Shown piece after piece: positions 9,386 through 16,154 of a stretch of 64,000 nucleotides of DNA. The notes under the pieces are model-generated. The model was not told where the DNA came from. It saw nothing but the letters and a program-made list of their open reading frames with translations, and did not search any database. Positions within the stretch are counted from its first letter, which is position 1, and every line of letters begins with the position of its first letter. The translations under genes and the position numbers were made by a program. The stretch is from UBA4416 sp040389965. Lineage in GTDB: Bacteria > Bacteroidota > Bacteroidia > B-17B0 > Aurantibacillaceae. The stretch lies in assembly GCA_040389965.1 (NCBI GenBank), contig JAZJZF010000011.1:17018-81017 (forward strand). Reading direction: 5' to 3'.

Positions 9386-10601
9386 CTACTTTTTATGAAA
9401 ATAGTTGAAATTGGTAGTGATACCAAAGGTGTGCGAGTTTCCGTTTAAAGCATATTTGGAATAAGCATAGTTAAAATGGAACTTCAGGATCTTCACTCCA
9501 AAGCCTGCAGCCAGGCCATTTACTACCTTTTTATCAGAGCGCATTAGCTCCTCCATTTCATAGAAAACAATACAACTTTTGGGCCAAAAGGCAAGCAGAA
9601 AAAATAATAGAAAAATACTTTTGACAAATAGAGCAACTACATATAAACNNNNNNNNNNAAGCGGTATCGAGGGTAGCTTTTACTTGAATGATCTCTTTTC
9701 CTTTTCTGAAATTATACCCTACTCTTATAAAAAAGTTTTTTCCAAAAATAATTTCAGTGGCAATGGTTAAATGTCTTCCAAATTTATCAAGGCCTTTTGA
9801 AAATTTCTCGTTGCGGATCTGCTTATCTGTTTTTGCCGTAGTTTGGCTGCTGAAAGGGTCGGTGGAAGATGTTTGATTTACAGTAGTTGTATAGGTGAGG
9901 TCCCATTTCAAAAGTTGATCGTATTGCAGGATAACTCTAAAAGGGGCTTTTGCTACTTTTTTACTAAGGCCCAATTGCATATCAAATGGCAGTGTTTCTT
10001 TTTCGCCGCCTGCTGAATAAGTCTTCCACATTTTACCATAATTTTTTGCCAGCAACGAAATGGTTAGCTGCTTTTTATTGTGGTACGTAAGCCCCACATC
10101 AATGGCATTACCTACTGATGAATAGCTTTCGTAATGCGAATAAATGGTTTTAAGGGTAGCACCAATAGATAATGTGCTGTCTTTGTTTACAGGCTTGGCA
10201 ATACTGATATTGAATGAATAATCGGCTGCTTTAAACGTACCGGTTTGCACATCGTATTCATCTCGTCCATCAAATTTACCATAGCTGAAATATTGCAAGC
10301 CCAGGCCAATGGTACCAAATTTTTTAAGTTTCTGCGCATATAAAAAATTGCCGTAATTAAGATCTGATACAAAGTTTACGTGGTTAAAGGTGAGCTGCTT
10401 TGATGAGGCAGGACTTAATAAAGCCGGATTACTGTAACCTAAATTCACATCCGCATCCCAAATAGCAATGGATGCACCTGCCAGCGCATTTGACCTTGCA
10501 GGTACAGGAAGACTCAGGAAACTATAGGTTTTAAGCCCTCCTATCTGTGAAAACAGGCTTGTGCTTAAAAAAATGAAAAGATATACCGGTAGTTTTTTCA
10601 A
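9386..10601 (-). CDS. porQ: Type IX secretion system protein PorQ (interrupted by an assembly gap)
   Basis: Outer-membrane beta-barrel family protein of the T9SS attachment machinery. The signal peptide is MKKLPVYLFIFLSTSLFSQ. The family signature LPVPARSNALAGASIAIWDAD and NPALLSPASS follows, then repeated amphipathic strands up to RVGYNFRKGKE. The N run at 9649-9658 breaks the gene. The real C-terminus resumes downstream in another frame as MEELMRSDKKVVNGLAAGFG and ends SHTFGITTNFNYFHKK at a TAG (9386-9388). About 34 nt on one side of the gap and about 105 nt on the other do not fit the family and may be contig-end error. It matches the two T9SS cargo proteins in this window. Confidence 0.85.
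9649..9658. other. Assembly gap (10 N) inside porQ
   Basis: Nominal-length gap. The frame before it and the frame of the recognisable PorQ C-terminus differ, so the real sequence here is missing or the contig ends are wrong. Confidence 0.95.
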
Positions 10602-10655
10602 TGGTCTATAAAACGCTTAAATATACATTTTATTGTGCTTTAATCGTTTTCCGGT

Positions 10656-10919
10656 TTAAACAATTTTGTTAAGATGGTAGAGCAATAAGCCATACATTTT
10701 ATCATAATCGTTCTTGTAAGATGTTGTGGCATATTCCTTTGGGCCGGCATAAGCCAGGGTTTCAAAACCGCTTAATAGACCTTTGAAATCGAAGCTATCG
10801 AGTTTTTCTAAAAATAAAGTTTTGTTATTTTCAAGAAGGTTGTAAATATCGAGGGAAGATTTATGGGCAGAGGGATTTTTATGGTTTACGATCTCCTCAA
10901 TGATCTCATTTAGTTTCAT
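10656..10919 (-). CDS. Small protein of unknown function, end of the alkylation-repair operon
   Basis: 87 residues, mostly helical and charged, with no signal peptide or membrane segment (MKLNEIIEEIVNHKNPSAHK...). I do not recognise the family. It begins 19 nt after the alkB-like stop on the same strand, so it is probably the last gene of that operon. A link to DNA repair is contextual only. Confidence 0.65.
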   Translation of the reverse strand: MKLNEIIEEIVNHKNPSAHKSSLDIYNLLENNKTLFLEKLDSFDFKGLLSGFETLAYAGPKEYATTSYKNDYDKMYGLLLYHLNKIV

Positions 10920-10938
10920 GCTGCAAGTATACTATTTT

Positions 10939-11547
10939 TTAGCCCTGATCAATAATGGTTCGGAAAGTAAGATTGATCCTTGGTCTTTTAACTTTTGTGG
11001 TTGGTGGTAAGCGATGAAACCAGTTGGTTTGCGTAGAACCTTTCATAACCAGTAAACTGCCATGTTCCAGAATAAGCGACACAGTATCTTTGGTTTGTTT
11101 GTGCTTGAAGGAGAATTTACGTTCCGCGCCAAAACTAAAGGATCCTATTACTGTATTTTTTCCAAGCGACTTTTCATCATCACTGTGCCAGGCCATGCCT
11201 TCATCGCCATTGTGGTAAAGGTTTAATAAACAGGAATTAAACACATGCCCGGTCTTTTCTTCTGCTATTTTTTTAAGTTCGAGGAGCTCTTTTGTCCAGA
11301 GTAAGGCCTGTTTGGTTGTACCGGAATAGGTATATAGAAAATCTTTATCGGCATACCAGGCTACTTTGCGTGCGGTGATAATATGTTTGCCAAAAATAAC
11401 GGCTTCATCGTTTTTCCATTCAATGGTATCTAAAAGAATAGTGGTATATCTATCCGATTCCTCATGAGAAAAAACCTTTCCATAATAAATCACTTCGCCA
11501 TCATATGGCAAACGGTTTGATTCGCTATCGTTATTGAACAGGTCCAT
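10939..11547 (-). CDS. alkB: AlkB-like Fe(II)/2-oxoglutarate DNA dealkylase
   Basis: 202 residues, the usual length for short bacterial and ALKBH2-like AlkB. The iron ligands are visible as WHSDDE (HxD, near residue 120) and WFHRLP (distal His). The 2-oxoglutarate-binding arginines are in RPRINLTFR. It reverses N1-methyladenine and N3-methylcytosine by oxidative demethylation. It overlaps the Ada zinc-domain gene by 17 nt, so the two are translationally coupled inside a five-gene minus-strand operon starting at 13409. Confidence 0.9.
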   Translation of the reverse strand: MDLFNNDSESNRLPYDGEVIYYGKVFSHEESDRYTTILLDTIEWKNDEAVIFGKHIITARKVAWYADKDFLYTYSGTTKQALLWTKELLELKKIAEEKTGHVFNSCLLNLYHNGDEGMAWHSDDEKSLGKNTVIGSFSFGAERKFSFKHKQTKDTVSLILEHGSLLVMKGSTQTNWFHRLPPTTKVKRPRINLTFRTIIDQG

Positions 11548-11785
11548 TATGCTCTTTCCATTTTTTATACTCTTCTCTCATACAGTGTCCGCAAGATCTG
11601 TAGCCTTTCGCCATTGCTTCTGAACCCGATTTAAAAAACACCCTGTTTTCTTTTTTCATCCTTTTACCTGATTTGCAATGCAGGGTTCCGAAGATCTTCA
11701 GTTTTTTATTCCCTGCAAAATTAATTTCTTTTTTTCTGATCTGTTGCCACAGGTCTGAATTATTCAGAGCGATGTGTTCTGTCAT
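11531..11785 (-). CDS. Stand-alone Ada-type zinc-binding domain protein
   Basis: 84 residues made of little else than an Ada metal-binding domain: IKFAGNKK-like start (INFAGNKKLKIFGTLHCKSG), NRVFFKSGSEAMAKGYRSCGHC. In E. coli Ada this domain repairs methylphosphotriesters through a zinc-bound cysteine and turns the protein into an activator. Of the four zinc cysteines, three are evident (HC, and the SCGHC pair); the one normally four residues after the first is replaced by lysine. Here the module is split from the AraC/methyltransferase part, which is the first gene of the operon. It lies 4 nt after the oxygenase stop. Confidence 0.85.
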   Translation of the reverse strand: MTEHIALNNSDLWQQIRKKEINFAGNKKLKIFGTLHCKSGKRMKKENRVFFKSGSEAMAKGYRSCGHCMREEYKKWKEHNGPVQ

Positions 11786-11789
11786 TTTT

Positions 11790-12506
11790 TTAAGTTAAAG
11801 CGTCGTGAAAAATAATCCCTAAAGTATGCCTTGTTCCTGAATGGACTTCGCTTACGCCATGTTTCATATTTACCCTGTAATATCCTTTGCTTCCTTTTAC
11901 CGGCCTAAAGTTAGTTGTAAATATGAGCATATCTCCCTTACGGGGCTTTAGTACAATTGCTTTTGACTGTGCCCTGGGTATTTGCTCGGTCAGTACAAAT
12001 TCGCCACCCGTAAATTCCTGCCCGGGTTCATTTAAAAATAGTACTGTCTGTATGGGAAAATAAATATCTCCGTACAGATCCTGATGCAATGTGTTAAAGC
12101 CTCCTTCACCGTATTTTAAGATCAGCGCTGTTGGTTTTACCTGATTGTTGGCATGGCAAAGTGCCTGCAATTCGGCAAACGTAGGCGGAAATAGTTTTTC
12201 GATATGTAATACTTTCATCCATGCATTTGCAATGGGCGAAAGCTTTGGATACATGTTTTCTCTTATCGTTTGAATTAAAGGAGGTAACGGATAATTAAAA
12301 TATTTATATTCTCCGAGCCCGAAACGGTAACGTTCCATAACAACGGTTTTGCGGTAAGCTGTTTCATTGCTGTAACCAGCGATCAATTCCACGCACTGCT
12401 CTCCTGACAGGAATTTGGGAATAAGCGCATATCCTTTTTCATGCATTTGCTCCGTCATTAAAGCCCAATCAGCTTCCGGGAGACTATGTTCTATAGTTTC
12501 TTTCAT
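11790..12506 (-). CDS. 2OG-Fe(II) oxygenase of the alkylated-DNA repair type (DUF2086-like)
   Basis: 238 residues. The double-stranded beta-helix motif is visible: LHQDLYGD supplies HxD, and HGVSEVHSGTRHTLGIIFHDA the distal His and the 2-oxoglutarate arginine. The TGGEFVLTEQ loop and the N-terminal KGYALIPKFLSGEQC match a family annotated as oxidative demethylation of damaged nucleic acid. It is distinct from AlkB, so the operon encodes two different oxygenases. It sits 48 nt after the regulator/methyltransferase gene. Substrate specificity is inferred from context. Confidence 0.85.
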   Translation of the reverse strand: MKETIEHSLPEADWALMTEQMHEKGYALIPKFLSGEQCVELIAGYSNETAYRKTVVMERYRFGLGEYKYFNYPLPPLIQTIRENMYPKLSPIANAWMKVLHIEKLFPPTFAELQALCHANNQVKPTALILKYGEGGFNTLHQDLYGDIYFPIQTVLFLNEPGQEFTGGEFVLTEQIPRAQSKAIVLKPRKGDMLIFTTNFRPVKGSKGYYRVNMKHGVSEVHSGTRHTLGIIFHDALT

Positions 12507-12554
12507 GTTTTGTTTATATGTAATGGTGTGCTTAAAGAAAAACCTCTGAGGATT

Positions 12555-13409
12555 TTATAATAGGTCTTCCCCGATTGTTTTTGCTGCTTCCCAACCGATG
12601 ATAGCCGTTTTGCGGGTTGGCCCCCACATATATCCTCCAAATGTACCGGTTGATTGAATTACACGATGGCAGGGAATTAAAAATGCTACAGGATTGCTGC
12701 CAATGGCGGTACCTACTGCCCTCGACGCATTTGGGTTTTTAATATCATGCGCTATTTTTCCGTAAGTGGATAATTCGCCCATAGGAATTTTCAATAATGT
12801 TTCCCACACTTTTAACTGAAAATCGGTTCCTTTTAAATGCAGTTTTATGGTAGGGATTTTAGTCCAGTCCTGCGTAAATATGTACAAGGCATTTTGTTGC
12901 ATTGTATCGGTTATCTGCTTAAAGATGGCATTCGGAAAATGCTGTTTGAGTGTTGCCAATGCTTTCTGCTCGTCGTCTTCAAAAGCCATGTAACATATGC
13001 CTTTAGCGGTGGAGGCAACAATTATATTTCCGAATGGTGTTTCGGCATAGCTGTAGTTTATTGTAAGTGATTCGCCTCCGTTTTTAAATTCTCCGGGTGT
13101 CATGCCTTCTATATTAATGAACAGGTCATGCAAGCGTCCTGTCCCCGACAAACCGGTTTCATTGGCGGCATCAAATAGGGTGGCTTGTTTTTCTTTCAGC
13201 ACCTGCTTGGCATGTTCTACGCTGATGTATTGTAAAAATTTCTTAGGGCTTACTCCTGCCCAATCGGTAAACAGACGCTGAAAATGGAAAGGGCTCAAAT
13301 GTACTTTCTGTGCAACTTCATCCAGGTTTGGCTGGTCTTTAAAATTTTGTTTGATATAATCAATTGCTTCGGCAATGCGGTTATAATTTATGTTTTCACT
13401 GTCTTTCAT
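12555..13409 (-). CDS. Bifunctional AraC-type regulator / O6-methylguanine-DNA methyltransferase
   Basis: 284 residues. The N-terminal AraC helix-turn-helix pair (about 8-105) includes NLDEVAQKVHLSPFHFQRLFTDW and FDAANETGLSGTGRLHDLF. The C-terminal methyltransferase (about 120-275) carries the active-site IPCHRVI (cysteine near 245) and the downstream GGYMWGPTRKTAIIGWE. It accepts the methyl group from O6-methylguanine irreversibly. It is Ada without its own zinc domain, which is encoded separately two genes downstream. First gene of the operon; a clear promoter lies 20-50 nt upstream. Confidence 0.92.
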   Translation of the reverse strand: MKDSENINYNRIAEAIDYIKQNFKDQPNLDEVAQKVHLSPFHFQRLFTDWAGVSPKKFLQYISVEHAKQVLKEKQATLFDAANETGLSGTGRLHDLFINIEGMTPGEFKNGGESLTINYSYAETPFGNIIVASTAKGICYMAFEDDEQKALATLKQHFPNAIFKQITDTMQQNALYIFTQDWTKIPTIKLHLKGTDFQLKVWETLLKIPMGELSTYGKIAHDIKNPNASRAVGTAIGSNPVAFLIPCHRVIQSTGTFGGYMWGPTRKTAIIGWEAAKTIGEDLL

Positions 13410-13428
13410 GTGTCGTTAATTTATGATA

Positions 13429-13459
13429 CAAAACTACTTGTTTGGCAGAGCGCCTGAAA
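13429..13459 (-). promoter_or_regulatory. Promoter of the alkylation-repair operon
   Basis: On the minus strand TTTC (459-456), 19 nt, then TAGTTTTG (436-429), matching the Bacteroidota consensus. The transcript would start about 15 nt before the ATG at 13409. It lies in the 67-nt space between the lipoprotein stop and the operon. Confidence 0.65.
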
Positions 13460-13476
13460 CCCGAAACTTGCTCAGT

Positions 13477-13944
13477 TTAATAAACAAATGTTATACTGTC
13501 GTTATTATAATGAGCTGCACCTGAATAAAAGCTTTGCATTTTGAATTTGAACTTTTGTTTTTTCTGTACGCTATCAACTGATATCAGCCACATATCAAAT
13601 GACGAATAGGTATATTCTTCTGGTTTTCTGTCGGGAATATAGTCATGTTCCTGCTTTTGAATAAAGGTTTTTAAGTTTTTATTGAAAGCGGCATTTGTTT
13701 CTGCCAGCGGATAATATATAATCGTTTGATGTCCCGAAACAGTATCTGTTTTCATAATCGAATCGAGGTGAAACCCTTTTGGCAATTGCCTCAAAGGAAC
13801 AACATTCAAAGCGGTTGTAACATTTAGAAACTCCACAGGAAGCGAATCTTTTTCAGGATTTTTTTGTTTTTGATCACTGGTTTTAGTTTCAGTATTGCAG
13901 GCATTCAATGCTACCAGGAACGCTAAAAGGATAATATATTTCAT
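13477..13944 (-). CDS. Small lipoprotein of unknown function
   Basis: 155 residues. A lipoprotein signal ends ALNACN (cysteine at residue 16). A Lys/Asp/Gln-rich linker follows, then a mixed alpha/beta domain with no motif I recognise. It overlaps the upstream membrane-protein gene by 4 nt (ATGA type), so the two are coupled. Location: membrane-anchored, periplasm-facing or surface. Confidence 0.7.
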   Translation of the reverse strand: MKYIILLAFLVALNACNTETKTSDQKQKNPEKDSLPVEFLNVTTALNVVPLRQLPKGFHLDSIMKTDTVSGHQTIIYYPLAETNAAFNKNLKTFIQKQEHDYIPDRKPEEYTYSSFDMWLISVDSVQKKQKFKFKMQSFYSGAAHYNNDSITFVY

Positions 13945-14405
13945 TGCTTATTCATTTTCTGCTGCTTCAACAATTCCTTATAATTTTTCGGAAGCCCTCT
14001 TTCTTCCATCCAGTCTTTCCACTTCCATACAAATATAACGAGGTAAAGTATTGAAAAGGTGATCATTGCTTCGTATATGCCAAACCCCGCATTTTCGGTA
14101 GGAATACCAATAGCGGCAGCCACTTCACGAACGCTCAAAACCAGAGGCCAGAAGAATAGTACTGGTGTGAAGAGCCATCCATATATGTAGGTTGTGAGGA
14201 TTTCTTTGGCGTTCATTTTTTCGTAACTGATCAATTGGTACTGAAACACATCGCTTGTGGTTAATTGCCGTTTTAACTTTGCTTTCCATAAAGGCAAAAC
14301 AGGAAAGTATAAAACAGTGAACCATTTTGTAGCTGTTATATTACCGTCTTCGTCCGGTTGCGAAAAGCCGTTAAACCCGGTTCCTACACCGTTAATTGTA
14401 CTCAT
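13941..14405 (-). CDS. Membrane protein with GxGTxxxG N-terminal motif
   Basis: 154 residues. The N-terminus INGVGTGFNGFSQPDEDGNITATKWFTVLYFPVLPLWKAKLKR is a recurring signature of uncharacterised bacterial membrane proteins. Two transmembrane helices follow (about 74-92 and 110-130). The C-terminal tail is basic (ERGLPKNYKELLKQQKMNKQ) and probably cytoplasmic. Function unknown. It begins 4 nt upstream-overlapping the lipoprotein gene, forming a two-gene operon. Confidence 0.7.
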   Translation of the reverse strand: MSTINGVGTGFNGFSQPDEDGNITATKWFTVLYFPVLPLWKAKLKRQLTTSDVFQYQLISYEKMNAKEILTTYIYGWLFTPVLFFWPLVLSVREVAAAIGIPTENAGFGIYEAMITFSILYLVIFVWKWKDWMEERGLPKNYKELLKQQKMNKQ

Positions 14406-14661
14406 GCTATCTTATTTGTGTTAGTCTACAATTATGGTTTATAGGTTTTTACGAAACACATACCGTGGATCTCCTGCATTTTTATTACAGTAATAGCAAA
14501 GTATTATATCCATTTATAAATAGTTTGGCATAACAAGTTTAACAAATTTATTTCTATTTTATGAAAATGACAACAAAAGATACAGGTCTGAATTTTTTGG
14601 AAAAGCGCAAGGAGATGATCCAATAGTTCCATATATTTAGCAAAATAAAAACACAGGTATA

Positions 14662-15141
14662 GTGGAAAAAGATATTAAAAATCATATTGAACTCCAGTTT
14701 TTAAGTGAACCATCCGACGTTAATTTTGGCGGAAAAGTGCATGGTGGTATGATGATGAAATGGATAGACCAGGCAGCTTATGCCTGTGCTGTGCAATGGA
14801 GCGAATCGTATTGTGTAACTGTATATGTGGGAGGCATTCGGTTTTACCACCCTGTGCACATAGGTCATTTGGTAAAAATGGAAGCACGTATCATTTATAC
14901 GGGTAAAACAAGTATGCATATTGCCGTTGACGCTTTTTCGAAGCCTGTTGGCAGAAAAAATTTCATAAAGAATACTCACTGTGTGATTGTATTTGTGGCT
15001 ATGGATGAACACAATAAACCAAAAGAGGTACCGGTTTTTGTTCCTAAAACTGAAAAAGAAATGGCAATGAACCATTACGCCATCAAACTCATGGAACTAA
15101 GAAAAGGCATTGAAGATGAAATGCGCCCTTATATTACTTAA
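14662..15141 (+). CDS. Acyl-CoA thioesterase, YciA-like hotdog family
   Basis: 159 residues with a GTG start at 14662 (no upstream ATG in frame fits). Hotdog signature: NFGGKVHGGMMMKWIDQAAYACAV (the catalytic Asp is in the WIDQ turn), then VTVYVGGIRFYHPVHIGHLVKMEARI. It hydrolyses acyl-CoA esters. A PaaI-type thioesterase follows 12 nt downstream on the same strand. The 256 nt upstream (14406-14661) contain only a 21-codon frame at 14561-14626 that I do not call. Confidence 0.85.
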   Translation: MEKDIKNHIELQFLSEPSDVNFGGKVHGGMMMKWIDQAAYACAVQWSESYCVTVYVGGIRFYHPVHIGHLVKMEARIIYTGKTSMHIAVDAFSKPVGRKNFIKNTHCVIVFVAMDEHNKPKEVPVFVPKTEKEMAMNHYAIKLMELRKGIEDEMRPYIT

Positions 15142-15153
15142 CGGATTTTACAG

Positions 15154-15561
15154 ATGACACCACAGAATGTATTGGATATTATGACAAAACGCGACGAGTT
15201 CACAAAATGGCTCGGGCTTGAAATTGATGCTATTGATACCGGCTACTGTAAACTGCATTATACCGTTAAGCGCGAAATGCTCAATGGTTTTGAGAACATA
15301 CACGGTGGTATTGTGTTTTCGGCTTCTGATTCTGCTTTTGCATTTGCCTGTAATTCGCACGGCATTATTACGGTGGCTTTGGATGTATCTATCGCCTTTA
15401 CCCAACCTGCAAAAGAAGGAGATATATTATATGTGGAAGCCAAAGAAGTACACCTTGGCAATAAAACGGGCTTATATGATGTGCGTACTACTAATGCCGA
15501 TGGCAAGCTGGTAGCTATGTTTAAAGGCACAGCCTATCGCACAGGAAAACCGGTAGAGTAG
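15154..15561 (+). CDS. paaI: PaaI-like hydroxyphenylacetyl-CoA thioesterase
   Basis: 135 residues, the usual PaaI length. The family motif LNGFENIHGGIVFSASDSAFAFACNSHG is almost canonical, with the catalytic Asp in the SASDSAF helix and HGG on the opposite strand. PaaI rescues CoA from dead-end products of phenylacetate degradation. No other paa genes are in the window, so a broader acyl-CoA role is possible. Probably co-transcribed with the preceding thioesterase. Confidence 0.88.
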   Translation: MTPQNVLDIMTKRDEFTKWLGLEIDAIDTGYCKLHYTVKREMLNGFENIHGGIVFSASDSAFAFACNSHGIITVALDVSIAFTQPAKEGDILYVEAKEVHLGNKTGLYDVRTTNADGKLVAMFKGTAYRTGKPVE

Positions 15562-15658
15562 CTTATAGCACTGGCATCTCATTTGAATGTATAAACAACA
15601 ATTGTATTTACGGATCCGTTAGTGTTTACTGGTTACGTCTGTACTCCTTGTTTTTGCT

Positions 15659-16075
15659 ATGCCACTCACAACCCAGATCATATGGCTCTTTACCCTGGTA
15701 ATACCTATTGCCTGTATTGCCTGGACAGTAACCAACGAAGAGGTGTTTCGGGAGCCAAGGGAGTTTTGTATTAAATGCAGCAAGGAAGGCAAAACTGTTT
15801 TAAAGAGAAAATTTTTCTACCTTTTTACCTGTGAGTATTGTTTTAGCCATTATGTAACTGCCCTGTTTTTAATATTGACACGCTATAAACTTTTAATAGA
15901 TGATTGGCGGGGTTACCTTATTGCAGGATTTGCTGTTGTATGGATCGCTAATTTATATATGAGTCTGTTTGCTTTTATACGTCAGGGTATTAAAAAAGAA
16001 AAAACAGAAATAACGATTATGAGTAAAGAGGCAGAAATAACTCCGCCGGAAAAGCCTCTGGATGGCATTCATTAA
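15659..16075 (+). CDS. Membrane protein with cysteine pairs, unknown function
   Basis: 138 residues. Helices at about 5-25, 62-78 and 88-108. Between the first two lies a loop with CIKCSKEGK and CEYC, two CxxC pairs that could hold zinc or form disulfides. The tail is Lys/Glu-rich. I do not recognise the family. It ends just before a hairpin terminator facing the T9SS adhesin gene. Confidence 0.6.
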   Translation: MPLTTQIIWLFTLVIPIACIAWTVTNEEVFREPREFCIKCSKEGKTVLKRKFFYLFTCEYCFSHYVTALFLILTRYKLLIDDWRGYLIAGFAVVWIANLYMSLFAFIRQGIKKEKTEITIMSKEAEITPPEKPLDGIH

Positions 16076-16104
16076 GCATTTACAAAAAAACCGGTGGTAA
16101 AAAT

Positions 16105-16134
16105 AAAAGCCCTCCATTTTCAGGAAGGCCTTTA
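16105..16134. terminator. Bidirectional hairpin terminator between convergent genes
   Basis: Imperfect stem AAAGCCCTCC / GGAAGGCCTTT with a 7-nt loop, followed by TATTTTAT on the plus strand and A/T-rich sequence on the other side. It lies between the stops at 16075 and 16155. Confidence 0.6.
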
Positions 16135-16154
16135 TTTTATATCCTTATATTGTC

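Noticed and set aside
14561..14626. 21-codon open frame upstream of the YciA-like gene
   Set aside because: Too short, no recognisable motif, and not clearly linked to the downstream gene.
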